43,721 nt of DNA, taken from NCBI GenBank assembly GCA_017984755.1, contig JAGNYW010000025.1, positions 1 to 43,721 on the forward strand. Reading direction: 5' to 3'. The notes under the pieces were generated by a model, which saw only the letters and a list, made by a program, of their open reading frames with translations, was not told where the DNA came from and searched no databases. Shown piece by piece: positions 1 to 8,238 of this stretch; within the stretch, counting starts at the first letter, position 1, and each line of letters opens with the position of its first letter. A program made the position numbers and the translations under genes. This stretch comes from Methyloversatilis sp. (GTDB taxonomy: Bacteria > Pseudomonadota > Gammaproteobacteria > Burkholderiales > Rhodocyclaceae).

Positions 1-231
1 CTGATGGGCGAGCGCATCTGGAACATGGAGCGTCAGTTCAACAACGCCGCCGGTTTCACCCGCAAGGACGACGATCTGCCGATGCGTCTCAAGACCGAAG
101 CAGCGAAGGTCGGGCCGGCCAAGGGGCTGGTTTCGGGCATCGACAAGATGATTCCCGAGTACTACGACCTGCGCGGATGGGATCCGGAAGGTCGTCCGAC
201 CGCCGAAACCATCGCTCGTCTGGGGCTCTGA
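1..231 (+). CDS. aorB: Aldehyde:ferredoxin oxidoreductase (AOR), catalytic subunit, C-terminal fragment
   Basis: The last 76 codons of a gene that begins outside the window. The tail (GERIWNMERQFN, GFTRKDD, then YYDLRGWDPEGRPT and a final ARLGL) is the typical C-terminus of tungsten aldehyde:ferredoxin oxidoreductases, which oxidise aldehydes to acids at a tungsto-bispterin cofactor beside a 4Fe-4S cluster. The cofactor-binding domains are not visible here. The family call is supported by the next genes, an FAD-dependent oxidoreductase and a MoaD-like protein, an arrangement like the Aromatoleum-type heterotrimeric AOR operon (aorABC and accessory genes). The symbol is inferred from that context. 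In a methylotroph the enzyme may detoxify or oxidise aldehydes; the substrate cannot be read from this fragment. Confidence 0.85.
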   Translation: MMGERIWNMERQFNNAAGFTRKDDDLPMRLKTEAAKVGPAKGLVSGIDKMIPEYYDLRGWDPEGRPTAETIARLGL

Positions 232-251
232 TCGGGTTTTATCCCTGACCA

Positions 252-275
252 CGCCGCGCCCTTCGGGGCGCGGCG
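252..275 (+). other. Intra-operon GC hairpin with UUCG tetraloop
   Basis: A perfect 10-bp inverted repeat (252-261 with 266-275) closed by TTCG lies between the AOR catalytic gene and the FAD-subunit gene. No run of T follows, so it is not a classical intrinsic terminator. It is more likely an mRNA-stabilising or attenuating hairpin that sets the ratio of the subunits; that role is inferred. Confidence 0.6.
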
Positions 276-294
276 CATTTCGACAGGAACAGAC

Positions 295-1566
295 ATGAAA
301 CACGTCATCATCGGCAACGGCCCTGCAGGCGTGGTTGCCGCCGAAGCGCTGCGCCGTGCGGATGCGTCGGCCGACATCGTCATGATCGGCGATGAACCCG
401 AGCGGCCCTATTCGCGCATGGCCATTCCTTATCTGCTGGTCGGCAATATCGAAGAGAAGGGCACCTGGCTGCGCAAGACCGACGGCCACTTTGCATCGCT
501 GGGTATCCGCGAGGTACTGGGTCGCGCGAAGTCGGTCGACACTGCTGCGCGGGTCGTGCACATGGACGATGGCACAGCGCTGCCCTACGACAAGCTGCTC
601 ATCTGCACCGGTTCGCATCCTTTGCGGCTCCCGGTGCCGGGCATCGACTCGCCCAATGTGCATAGTTGCTGGACGCTGGACGACGCCCGCCACATCGCTG
701 CCAAGGCGCAGAAAGGTGCGCGCGTGCTGCAGATCGGCGCCGGTTTCATCGGCTGCATCATCATGGAAGCGCTGGCATCCCGTGGCGTGAAGCTGGACAT
801 CGTCGAAATGGGCGACCGCATGGTGCCGCGCATGATGACGTCGAAGGCCGGCAGCATGATCGCCCGCTGGGTCGAGCAGAAGGGCGTGAACGTCCACACC
901 AGCGCGCGCGTCACCTCCATACGACAGGAGGGCGGAGCGCTGGTCGCGACGCTGGGTGACGGCAAGGAAGTGACAGCCGACCTGATCATCGCGGCTGCCG
1001 GCGTGAAGCCCAATATCGCTTTCCTCGAAGGCAGCGGCGTTGCGTGTTCGACCGGCATCCTGATCGACGAGCGTTGCGAAACCAATGTGCCGGGCGTGTT
1101 TGCCGCAGGTGACGTGGCGGAGGCGGTCGATTTCTCGACCGGAGAGCGGCTGGTCAATGCGATTCAGCCGAACGCGGTCGACCAGGGGCGCGTCGCCGCA
1201 GTCAACATGGCGGGTCGCAATACGCGTTCGCAAGGCACCATGGCCATCAACGTTCTCGATACCCTCGGTCTCATTTCGGCGTCTTTCGGCCAATGGTGGG
1301 GGGCGGACGGCGGCGATGCCGTCGAAATGATCGATGAAAAGCGCTTCCGCTACATCAGCCTGCAGTTCAAGGACGACGTTCTGGTCGGTGCCACGTCGAT
1401 CGGCCTCACCGATCACGTAGGTGTCCTGCGCGGCCTGATCCAGACGCGCACACCGCTGGGTACGTGGAAGGAGCGGCTGATGAGTGATCCGATGCGTGTG
1501 ATGGAGGCTTACCTGTCGGGCGCACAGGCGCAAAGTGCCGCGCCGCTCGCGGGGGCTGCGCACTGA
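295..1566 (+). CDS. aorC: FAD-dependent NAD(P)H oxidoreductase, probable AOR redox subunit
   Basis: A 423-aa pyridine-nucleotide-disulfide oxidoreductase. It starts with an FAD Rossmann motif (GNGPAG, residues 7-12), has a second dinucleotide motif in the middle (QIGAGFIG, about residues 145-152) and the FAD-closing segment TNVPGVFAAGDV near residue 270. No CxxxxC redox disulfide is visible, so it is a plain electron-transfer flavoprotein rather than a disulfide reductase. It follows the AOR catalytic gene by 63 bp. In Aromatoleum-type AOR the third subunit is such an FAD protein and passes electrons to NAD+ or ferredoxin; that role is assumed from context. The C-terminal 20 residues are Ala-rich. 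A nitrite-reductase or rubredoxin-reductase type flavoprotein is the alternative, but position favours AorC. Confidence 0.75.
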   Translation: MKHVIIGNGPAGVVAAEALRRADASADIVMIGDEPERPYSRMAIPYLLVGNIEEKGTWLRKTDGHFASLGIREVLGRAKSVDTAARVVHMDDGTALPYDKLLICTGSHPLRLPVPGIDSPNVHSCWTLDDARHIAAKAQKGARVLQIGAGFIGCIIMEALASRGVKLDIVEMGDRMVPRMMTSKAGSMIARWVEQKGVNVHTSARVTSIRQEGGALVATLGDGKEVTADLIIAAAGVKPNIAFLEGSGVACSTGILIDERCETNVPGVFAAGDVAEAVDFSTGERLVNAIQPNAVDQGRVAAVNMAGRNTRSQGTMAINVLDTLGLISASFGQWWGADGGDAVEMIDEKRFRYISLQFKDDVLVGATSIGLTDHVGVLRGLIQTRTPLGTWKERLMSDPMRVMEAYLSGAQAQSAAPLAGAAH

Positions 1567-1568
1567 CC

Positions 1569-1823
1569 ATGCGCGTGGTGCTGAAGCTTTATGCGTCGCT
1601 GTCCGACCACCTGCCGGACGAGGCGAAGCGCACCAACGAGTGGCCAATGGACGTCGCCGACGGAACGACCGTCGGCGAACTCATCGAGCGCCATCAGTTG
1701 CCCCGGCGCCTTGTGCACCTCGTCCTGGTGAATGGCCACTTCATTCCGCCGGCGAGCCGGGACAGTCGCGTGCTTGCTGAAAATGACGTACTCGCCATCT
1801 GGCCGCCGGTGGCCGGCGGTTGA
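1569..1823 (+). CDS. MoaD/ThiS-like ubiquitin-fold protein of the AOR operon
   Basis: An 84-aa beta-grasp protein ending in Val-Ala-Gly-Gly. The C-terminal Gly-Gly is what MoaD and ThiS use as a thiocarboxylate sulfur carrier. It begins 3 bp after the FAD subunit, so it is co-transcribed. MoaD supplies sulfur to make the dithiolene of molybdopterin, the pterin that also binds tungsten in AOR. A dedicated copy in an AOR operon suggests a cofactor-maturation role for this enzyme, as noted for other tungsten-AOR operons. No MoaE or MoeB partner is present, so it presumably uses general ones elsewhere in the genome. Family assignment is fairly sure; the exact role is inferred. Confidence 0.8.
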   Translation: MRVVLKLYASLSDHLPDEAKRTNEWPMDVADGTTVGELIERHQLPRRLVHLVLVNGHFIPPASRDSRVLAENDVLAIWPPVAGG

Positions 1824-2128
1824 GCGCGGCGTTTCCGCTCAAGCCGGAGGAGCTTGAATCCGGGCGTGTGGTGCGCCTCATGAGCATCGAACGCGACGAG
1901 TTTTTCCGCATGTTGCCGGGCGGGGCGGGGCTGCCGCTGGTGCATCGCGGCGAAACCGTATGCGGCTCAGGCTGGGCGCTGACGGCCGAGGTTCAGCCTT
2001 CGCTCAACATCGGGCTGCTCAGCCTGCCACGATTGCGTGTGCAGATCGATTTCGTGCCGGCGGACGCGGCGAAGATGCTCGAATTCATGTCGCGCTTCGA
2101 TCGTCATTTTCAGCGCGGCGGCGGTTGA
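1820..2128 (+). CDS. Unknown 102-aa protein at the end of the AOR operon
   Basis: I do not recognise this family. The TTG start overlaps the stop of the MoaD-like gene (TTGA), which indicates translational coupling. The protein is soluble, with no signal peptide and no membrane segment. It has alternating hydrophobic stretches compatible with a small beta-rich fold (TAEVQPSLNIGLLSLPRLRV), an acidic helix at the end, and a C-terminal Gly-Gly-Gly. The single Cys (in VCGSGW) and two His do not form an obvious metal site. Tight coupling to the sulfur carrier suggests an AOR assembly or accessory role. The intergenic spacer before the SRP RNA ends the operon. Confidence 0.7.
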   Translation: MSAAFPLKPEELESGRVVRLMSIERDEFFRMLPGGAGLPLVHRGETVCGSGWALTAEVQPSLNIGLLSLPRLRVQIDFVPADAAKMLEFMSRFDRHFQRGGG

Positions 2129-2200
2129 TCGAGCGACTCGTTCATCCGGTTTTTGACTCCGGGAGTCGCCGCAAGCAGTCCGTCCGGGGTATCATTCGGC

Positions 2201-2300
2201 GTGGCGGGTCTCCCCGCATCGTGGAGCGGTGAATCTGGTCAGGTCCGGAAGGAAGCAGCCACAGCTGCCAACCATGAGTGCCGGGGGTCAGGCTCGCCAC
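2201..2300 (+). ncRNA. ffs: Signal recognition particle RNA, bacterial small (4.5S) type
   Basis: The conserved apical core of SRP RNA is present at about 2237-2261 (GGTCAGGTCCGGAAGGAAGC). The two ends pair: GTGGCG at 2201-2206 with CGCCAC at 2295-2300, closing one long hairpin of about 100 nt, as in the 4.5S RNA. It binds Ffh to target membrane proteins to the Sec translocon. The exact 5' end is inferred from the pairing. A TATCAT hexamer at 2190-2195 is suitably placed for a -10 box, but I see no good -35. It sits just upstream of dnaX, a common arrangement in Betaproteobacteria. Confidence 0.93.
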
Positions 2301-2340
2301 CCTTCCCTTTCCCGTTGATCCCTGTCTCGCCAGCGTTCCG

Positions 2341-4035
2341 ATGACTTATCAGGTTCTTGCGCGCAAATGGCGACCCCGCAGTTTTGAAACGCTGGTCGGT
2401 CAGGATCATGTCGTCCGCGCGCTCACCCATGCACTGGAACAGCAGCGGCTGCATCATGCCTACCTGTTTACCGGCACCCGCGGTGTCGGCAAGACCACGA
2501 TCGCACGCATCCTCGCCAAAAGTCTGAACTGCGAGACCGGCATCACCGCGAGGCCATGCGGCCAGTGCGCCGCCTGCACCGAAATCGATTCGGGGCGCTT
2601 CGTCGACTACGTGGAAATGGATGCGGCGTCCAACCGCAGCGTTGATGACATGGCCGCGCTGCTCGAAAAGGCGGCCTATGCGCCGGCTCGAGGACGCTAC
2701 AAAGTGTATATGATCGACGAAGTGCATATGCTCACCGGCCATGCCTTCAACGCGATGCTGAAGACGCTTGAGGAACCGCCCGAGCATGTGAAGTTCATCC
2801 TCGCGACCACCGATCCGCAGAAGATACCGGTCACCGTGCTGAGTCGCTGCCTGCAGTTCAATCTCAAGCAGATGCAGATGGACGCCATCGTGGCCCATCT
2901 GTCCGGCGTGCTCGATGCCGAGCAGGTTGCCTATGAGCAGGCCGCGCTGCGGCCGATCGCCCGGGGCGCTCAGGGTTCCATGCGTGACGCGCTGTCATTG
3001 CTCGACCAGGCCATCGCTCACGGCGCCGGGCGCCTGGCTGAACAGGATGTGCTCGACATGCTCGGTACCGTGGGTGACGAGCATCTGCGGTTTCTGCTCG
3101 ACGCGCTGCTGGCAGGCGATGGCGCCGCCATGATGTCATTGACCGAACAGATGCGGTCACGCAGCGTCGATTTCGATCAGGCGCTGCGCGAACTTGCAGT
3201 GCTGCTGCATCGCATCGCGGTGGTGCAGACGATACCCGGCGCAATCGTCGATGACGCCGAGCGTGCGCTGCTCGAACCCTATGCGCGCGCCATGGATGCG
3301 GAGTCGGTCCAGCTTGCCTATCAGATCGTCGTTCAGGGTTGCAGTGACCTGCCGATGGCGCCGGACGAAGTGACCGGTTTTTCCATGACGCTGTTGCGTC
3401 TGCTGGCCTTCCGCCCGGAAAATCCGGCGCCGCTGGGCGCGTCGTCGCGCGGCCAGAGCGCCGCCCTGCAGGCGCCGCCACGCGAGGCGCATACCCGGGC
3501 GTCGGTACGTGCCGTGCACGTGTCACCCGTGTCGACCGAGCCAGCGAGGGCGATCTCGTCGCCATCCGAGCCTGCAGTTTCGTCAGATCCAGCTCAGGCA
3601 AACGCTGTTCTCGTGGTGCCGCAGCGAGCGACAGGCGATACGAGCGGTGTATTGCCGCGTTCCAATGAAGAATGGCATGCGTTGGTAGATGTGCTAGACA
3701 TTGTGGCACTCACCCGCCAACTGGCTCACCAGTGCGAATGGCTGGGAAGCGAAGGCAGTGCGCTCAGGCTGCGGCTGCCGCGTGAAATGGCGCATCTGGT
3801 GACCAGTGCCCAGGACAAGCTCCGTGACGCGCTTCAGGCGAAGCTCGATATCGCGGTGCAGCTCCGCTTCGAACATGGCGAGCGGGTTGCGCAGACGGTC
3901 GCGCAGCGATTGAATGCCGAGCAGCAGGCGCGCCTCGGGCACGCACGCGAGGCGATGCGGAACGACCCCTTCGTGCAGCAGGTCATCGAACAGTTCGATG
4001 CCCGGCTGATCGAAGATTCGATCAAACCACTCTGA
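2341..4035 (+). CDS. dnaX: DNA polymerase III subunit tau/gamma
   Basis: A 564-aa clamp-loader ATPase. The start is ATG 2341 ([12 protein letters not shown] is the standard dnaX N-terminus); an upstream ATG would overlap the SRP RNA. The Walker A motif GTRGVGKT spans residues 45-52, a zinc-binding set of Cys lies at 64, 73, 76 and 79, and Walker B is MIDEVHML. After the ATPase and collar domains (to about residue 365) comes an Ala/Pro/Ser-rich linker and then a C-terminal tau-type domain. It loads the beta clamp and links the polymerase to DnaB. No A-AAA-AAG slippery stretch of the E. coli type is visible, so a short gamma form made by that signal is not predicted. It forms an operon with ybaB and recR. 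Confidence 0.96.
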   Translation: MTYQVLARKWRPRSFETLVGQDHVVRALTHALEQQRLHHAYLFTGTRGVGKTTIARILAKSLNCETGITARPCGQCAACTEIDSGRFVDYVEMDAASNRSVDDMAALLEKAAYAPARGRYKVYMIDEVHMLTGHAFNAMLKTLEEPPEHVKFILATTDPQKIPVTVLSRCLQFNLKQMQMDAIVAHLSGVLDAEQVAYEQAALRPIARGAQGSMRDALSLLDQAIAHGAGRLAEQDVLDMLGTVGDEHLRFLLDALLAGDGAAMMSLTEQMRSRSVDFDQALRELAVLLHRIAVVQTIPGAIVDDAERALLEPYARAMDAESVQLAYQIVVQGCSDLPMAPDEVTGFSMTLLRLLAFRPENPAPLGASSRGQSAALQAPPREAHTRASVRAVHVSPVSTEPARAISSPSEPAVSSDPAQANAVLVVPQRATGDTSGVLPRSNEEWHALVDVLDIVALTRQLAHQCEWLGSEGSALRLRLPREMAHLVTSAQDKLRDALQAKLDIAVQLRFEHGERVAQTVAQRLNAEQQARLGHAREAMRNDPFVQQVIEQFDARLIEDSIKPL

Positions 4036-4045
4036 GGATCGCACC

Positions 4046-4369
4046 ATGATGAAAGGCGGCATCGGTGGCCTGATGAAGCAGGCCCAGCAGATGCAGGAAA
4101 ACATGAAGAAGATGCAGGAGCAGCTGGCCAGCGTCGAGGTCGAGGGTCAGTCCGGCGCCGGCATGGTGAAGGTCGTCATGACCTGCAAGCACGATGTGCG
4201 AAGGGTGTCGATCGACCCGTCTGTCATGGACGATCGCGAAATGCTCGAAGATCTGATGGCTGCCGCGGTCAACGATGCGGTCCGCCGTGTCGAGACGACC
4301 ACGCAGGAAAAGATGGCGGGCTTCACTTCCGGCCTCAACCTGCCGCCCGGCTTCAAGCTTCCGTTCTGA
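4046..4369 (+). CDS. ybaB: YbaB/EbfC family nucleoid-associated protein
   Basis: A 107-aa protein with the family signature: N-terminal Gly and Met-rich segment ([20 protein letters not shown]), a helix rich in Gln and Met, then the short beta region around [19 protein letters not shown]. The family forms dimers with tweezer-like arms that bind DNA with little sequence preference and may help recombination repair, since the gene almost always sits between dnaX and recR, as here. It starts 10 bp after dnaX. Length is as usual for the family. Confidence 0.94.
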   Translation: MMKGGIGGLMKQAQQMQENMKKMQEQLASVEVEGQSGAGMVKVVMTCKHDVRRVSIDPSVMDDREMLEDLMAAAVNDAVRRVETTTQEKMAGFTSGLNLPPGFKLPF

Positions 4370-4406
4370 TGTTGTCCGGGACGATCCGCATGGTCCTGAT
4401 GCGCGG

Positions 4407-5000
4407 ATGACCGTCGGCGTTCTCGACGAGCTGGTCGCTGCGCTGCGCTGTCTGCCGTCAGTCGGGCCGAAAAGTGCGCAGCGCATGGCATTTCATCTGC
4501 TGCAACGTGACCGGTCGGGTGCGGAGAAACTTGCGCGAGCGCTGGGACAGGCGCTCACCCGTCTGCACAATTGTGTGCGCTGCAATACCTTCACCGAGCT
4601 CGATGTGTGCGAACGTTGTGCCTCGCCGCGGCGTGACGCGTCGCTGCTCTGCGTCGTCGAAAGTCCGGCGGACATGCTGATGATGGAGCAGACCCAGAGT
4701 TACGGCGGACTCTATTACTGTCTCATGGGCCGGATTGCACCGCTCGAGGGAGTCGGTCCGCGAGAACTGCGGCTCGAGCGTCTGCTCGAGCGCGCGGCGG
4801 ATCCGCAGGTTCGCGAAGTGATTCTGGCCACCAACTTCACCAACGAAGGCGAAGCGACTGCCCACTATCTGGGCGAAATGCTGCGCGCGCGCGGCATACC
4901 GGTCAGCCGCATCGCGCGCGGATTGCCGGTGGGCGGTGAGCTTGAGCACACCGATATCGGCACCATTGCACAGGCGCTCTCCGAGCGTCGCCCCGCATGA
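4407..5000 (+). CDS. recR: Recombination protein RecR
   Basis: A 197-aa protein. The start is set at ATG 4407 ([20 protein letters not shown]) because upstream in-frame sequence overlaps ybaB and does not resemble RecR. The helix-hairpin-helix segment [18 protein letters not shown] is followed by a four-Cys zinc finger (CVRC, CERC) and a Toprim domain with [13 protein letters not shown]. RecR acts with RecF and RecO to load RecA on gapped single-stranded DNA. It is the third gene of dnaX-ybaB-recR, and its stop overlaps the start of the next gene by 4 bp (ATGA). Confidence 0.96.
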   Translation: MTVGVLDELVAALRCLPSVGPKSAQRMAFHLLQRDRSGAEKLARALGQALTRLHNCVRCNTFTELDVCERCASPRRDASLLCVVESPADMLMMEQTQSYGGLYYCLMGRIAPLEGVGPRELRLERLLERAADPQVREVILATNFTNEGEATAHYLGEMLRARGIPVSRIARGLPVGGELEHTDIGTIAQALSERRPA

Positions 5001-6211
5001 CCGACAAGACGATCCGTCCGATGGCCGGCCTGAAGGTGGTCGAGCTGGGCACCCTCATAGCAGGGCCGTTTGCCTCGCGCATCCTGGCCGAATTCGGCGC
5101 CGAAGTCGTGAAGGTCGAATCGCCGGATGGCGGTGATCCGCTGCGTAAATGGCGTCTCCTGTACGAAGGTACCTCCTTGTGGTGGTTCGTCCAGGCGCGC
5201 AACAAGAAGTCGGTCACCTTGAATCTGAAGCACCCGCAGGGCATCGAAGCGCTGCGACGATTGCTGGCCGACGCGGACGTGCTGGTGGAAAACTTTCGTC
5301 CCGGCGTGCTCGACAAGCTCGGACTCACCGAATCCGCGCTGCGCGAGCTGAATCCATCGCTCATCGTGGTACGGCTGTCAGGGTTTGGCCAGACGGGTCC
5401 CATGGCGCAGCAACCCGGCTTCGGAGCCATCGGCGAATCGATGGGTGGCCTTCGCTACATCACCGGTTTTGCGGACCGGCCACCGGTCAAGGTCGGTATA
5501 TCGATCGGCGATTCGATCGCTGCGCTGTGGGCGGTGATCGGTGCCCTCATGGCCTTGCGCCATCGTGATGCCACCGGCGGACGCCGGGCAGGGCAGGGGC
5601 AGACCGTTGATGTGGCGCTCTATGAAGCGGTGTTCGCCATGATGGAAAGCATGCTCCCTGAATTCGACGTGTTCGGTTTCATCCGCGGCCGCACCGGCAA
5701 CATCATGCCGGGCATCACGCCATCCAACACCCATACGTCGCGCGATGGGCGCCACATCATCATCGGCGGCAACGGCGATGCCATTTTCCGGCGTCTGATG
5801 TGCGCCATCGGGCGAAACGACCTCGCACAGGATCCCGCGCTGGCCGACAACGCCGGCCGTGATGCCCGAAGGGATGAAATCTACGCCGTGATCGATGCGT
5901 GGGTTGCCGAACGCTGCGGAGAAGACGTACTGCGTACGCTGGGTGAAGCCGATGTGCCGGTCAGTCGCGTCTATTCCATCGAAGACATCGCGACCGACCC
6001 GCAGTATCTTGCGCGTGCGATGTTCGAATCACTGGAACTGCCCGACGGGCGGCCGTTCAAAGTGCCGTCGGTCGTCCCGAGGCTTTCGGTGACGCCTGGC
6101 GGCACCGACTGGATCGGTCCGGCGCTCGGCGCTCATACGGAAGAGGTCCTGCATGCGCTCGGTTATGGCGCAGACGAAATCGCCGCGATGCGTGAAATGG
6201 GAGCGATATGA
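4997..6211 (+). CDS. CaiB/BaiF (class III) CoA-transferase family protein
   Basis: A 404-aa protein with the family's N-terminal signature ([20 protein letters not shown] and [12 protein letters not shown]), the [14 protein letters not shown] segment and the GFGQTGP motif. These enzymes move CoA between carboxylic acids. The motif that carries the catalytic Asp in formyl-CoA transferase reads DVALYEAVF here (residues 205-213), so by eye the position appears to be Glu210; this wording is common to a large subgroup (followed by [10 protein letters not shown]). It overlaps recR by 4 bp and may be co-transcribed with it, though no functional link to recombination is known. The acyl donors and acceptors cannot be told from the sequence. 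Confidence 0.88.
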   Translation: MTDKTIRPMAGLKVVELGTLIAGPFASRILAEFGAEVVKVESPDGGDPLRKWRLLYEGTSLWWFVQARNKKSVTLNLKHPQGIEALRRLLADADVLVENFRPGVLDKLGLTESALRELNPSLIVVRLSGFGQTGPMAQQPGFGAIGESMGGLRYITGFADRPPVKVGISIGDSIAALWAVIGALMALRHRDATGGRRAGQGQTVDVALYEAVFAMMESMLPEFDVFGFIRGRTGNIMPGITPSNTHTSRDGRHIIIGGNGDAIFRRLMCAIGRNDLAQDPALADNAGRDARRDEIYAVIDAWVAERCGEDVLRTLGEADVPVSRVYSIEDIATDPQYLARAMFESLELPDGRPFKVPSVVPRLSVTPGGTDWIGPALGAHTEEVLHALGYGADEIAAMREMGAI

Positions 6212-6261
6212 ATCGGCAGTGCGGCTGCTTGGCTTCGGTTTGCACGCACACACACAGGGGG

Positions 6262-6291
6262 TTTAAAGAGGGGCCTGCTTGAGGGTATAAT
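6262..6291 (+). promoter_or_regulatory. Candidate sigma-70 promoter for petABC
   Basis: A perfect TATAAT lies at 6286-6291, about 40 bp before the petA start, with a weak TTTAAA at 6262-6267 and an 18-bp spacer. It is in the only sizeable gap between the CoA-transferase and petA, so it is the best candidate start for the bc1 operon. The -35 box is poor. Confidence 0.45.
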
Positions 6292-6331
6292 CGCAGGTTG
6301 CGCAGAATCAATTGTCTGGACGGGGTGACGC

Positions 6332-6940
6332 ATGAGTGGCAATGAAAGGAAAGTGGATTGCGGCCGCCGCAATCTGCTCGTGGCAACCGCCTGTGCTGGC
6401 GGAGTGGCCGGACTTGCAGTGGCAGTACCTTTTCTGACCAGTCTCTCTCCTTCGGAGCGCGCGAAAGCGGCAGGTGCTCCGGTGGAAGTGGACATTTCCA
6501 AGCTGGGCCCCGGTGAAATGACTACCGTGGAATGGCAGGGCAAACCGGTCTGGATCATGCGTCGCACTCCGGCGCAACTCGAGGTGCTTGCCAAGATCGA
6601 AGACAAGCTTGCCGACCCGAAATCGGAACGCAATCCTTCGGAATTCACCCCCGAGTACGCCCGTAACGTACAGCGTGCCCGCGAAGACAAGGCTGAAGTC
6701 GTCGTGCTCGTCGCAATCTGCACGCACCTCGGCTGCTCGCCTTCGGGCCCGTTCGAATCGGGTGCAAACGCACAGCTCGGCGACGTCGCCGGTTTCGTGT
6801 GCCCCTGTCACGGTTCGACCTTCGATCTCGCAGGTCGTGTATTCAAGGCGATGCCGGCACCGGATAACCTTGCGGTGCCGCCGTACATGTTCCTGTCCGA
6901 CAGCCGCATTCTGGTCGGTCAGGATACCAAGGAGGGTTGA
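6332..6940 (+). CDS. petA: Ubiquinol-cytochrome c reductase, Rieske iron-sulfur subunit
   Basis: A 202-aa Rieske protein of the cytochrome bc1 complex. Twin arginines (GRRNLLVATA) precede a hydrophobic segment at about residues 15-35: a Tat-type signal that stays as the membrane anchor. The 2Fe-2S cluster ligands are in CTHLGC (C130, H132) and CPCHGS (C157, H160), with C135 and C159 forming the usual disulfide. It takes electrons from ubiquinol at the Qo site and passes them to cytochrome c1. First gene of petA-petB-petC; petB begins 3 bp after its stop. Confidence 0.97.
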   Translation: MSGNERKVDCGRRNLLVATACAGGVAGLAVAVPFLTSLSPSERAKAAGAPVEVDISKLGPGEMTTVEWQGKPVWIMRRTPAQLEVLAKIEDKLADPKSERNPSEFTPEYARNVQRAREDKAEVVVLVAICTHLGCSPSGPFESGANAQLGDVAGFVCPCHGSTFDLAGRVFKAMPAPDNLAVPPYMFLSDSRILVGQDTKEG

Positions 6941-6943
6941 GCG

Positions 6944-8227
6944 ATGGCTGGTGAAAAGGTTGTGACGACGACCGGCCTGCTCGGCTGGATCGATCAGCGT
7001 TTCCCGTTGACTTCGATGTACAAGGAGCACCTGGCCGAGTACTACGCGCCGAAGAATTTCAATTTCTGGTATTTCTTCGGTTCGCTGGCCCTTCTGGTTC
7101 TGGTCATCCAGATCGTGACGGGTATCTTCCTGGTGATGCACTTCAAGCCGGATGCCTCGCTCAACGCGTCGGGCGTGCCGGTTGCGTTCGCCAGCGTCGA
7201 ATACATCATGCGCGACGTGCCCTGGGGCTGGCTGATCCGTTACATGCATTCCACGGGTGCTTCGGCGTTTTTCGTCGTGGTCTATCTGCACATGTTCCGC
7301 GGCCTGATGTACGGTTCGTACCGCAAACCGCGCGAACTGGTCTGGATCTTCGGCTGCGCGATCTTCCTGCTGCTTATGGCGGAGGCCTTCATGGGCTATC
7401 TGCTGCCGTGGGGCCAGATGTCGTTCTGGGGCGCACAGGTGATCATCAACCTGTTTTCGGCGATTCCATTCATCGGCAACGACCTGTCGATCTGGCTGCG
7501 TGGTGACTACGTCATCGGCGACGCGACGCTGAACCGCTTCTTCTCGTTTCACGTGATTGCGGTACCGCTGGTGCTGATCGGGCTGGTTGCGGCGCACATC
7601 ATCGCGCTGCACGAAGTCGGTTCGAACAACCCGGACGGCGTCGACATCAAGAAGAACAAGGATCCGAAGACGGGTATTCCGCTGGACGGCATTCCCTTCC
7701 ACCCGTATTACACGGTGAAGGATATCGTCGGTGTCGTTGTGTTCCTGATCTGCTTCTCGGCGGTGGTCTTCTTCGCCCCCGAGCTCGGCGGCTATTTCCT
7801 GGAGTACAACAACTTCATTCCGGCCGATCCGCTGAAGACGCCGTCGCACATCGCGCCGGTGTGGTACTTCACGCCGTTCTACTCGATCCTGCGTGCCAAT
7901 ACGGTCAACTTCTTCTGGATCGATGCAAAGCTCTGGGGCGTGATCTTCATGGGGCTGTCGGTGATGATCTTCTTCCTGCTGCCGTGGCTGGACCGTTCGC
8001 CGGTGAAGTCGATCCGCTATCGCGGCCCGATCTACAAGACTGCGCTGACGATCTTCATCATTGCCTTCCTGATCCTCGGATATCTCGGCGTTCAGGCTCC
8101 GACGCCGATGGGAACCCTGGTATCGCAGATCTGTACGGTCATCTACTTCCTGTTCTTTGTGGCGATGCCTTTCTACACCGCAATCGACAAGACCAAGCCC
8201 GTACCCGAGCGCGTGACCGGACACTGA
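6944..8227 (+). CDS. petB: Ubiquinol-cytochrome c reductase, cytochrome b subunit
   Basis: A 427-aa multi-span membrane protein with eight or so helices. The two b-type hemes are held by His in the second and fourth helices (HSTGASAFFVVVYLHMFRG and the FHVIAVPLVLIGLVAAHI segment). GYLLPWGQMSFWGAQVI is the conserved Qo-side cd helix. The ef-loop motif that is PEWY in mitochondria and many bacteria reads PVWY here (Val306), a variant reported in some Beta- and Gammaproteobacteria. It is the second gene of the bc1 operon, 3 bp after petA and 11 bp before petC. Confidence 0.97.
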   Translation: MAGEKVVTTTGLLGWIDQRFPLTSMYKEHLAEYYAPKNFNFWYFFGSLALLVLVIQIVTGIFLVMHFKPDASLNASGVPVAFASVEYIMRDVPWGWLIRYMHSTGASAFFVVVYLHMFRGLMYGSYRKPRELVWIFGCAIFLLLMAEAFMGYLLPWGQMSFWGAQVIINLFSAIPFIGNDLSIWLRGDYVIGDATLNRFFSFHVIAVPLVLIGLVAAHIIALHEVGSNNPDGVDIKKNKDPKTGIPLDGIPFHPYYTVKDIVGVVVFLICFSAVVFFAPELGGYFLEYNNFIPADPLKTPSHIAPVWYFTPFYSILRANTVNFFWIDAKLWGVIFMGLSVMIFFLLPWLDRSPVKSIRYRGPIYKTALTIFIIAFLILGYLGVQAPTPMGTLVSQICTVIYFLFFVAMPFYTAIDKTKPVPERVTGH

Positions 8228-8238
8228 AAGCCTGAATC

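Noticed and set aside
2278-2340. Upstream start for dnaX
   Set aside because: It would overlap the SRP RNA and add residues not found in DnaX; ATG 2341 gives the standard N-terminus.
6308-8224. 638-codon open frame on the minus strand opposite petA and petB
   Set aside because: It is an antisense shadow of two conserved genes; the translation is rich in Arg, His, Asp and Gln and resembles no protein.
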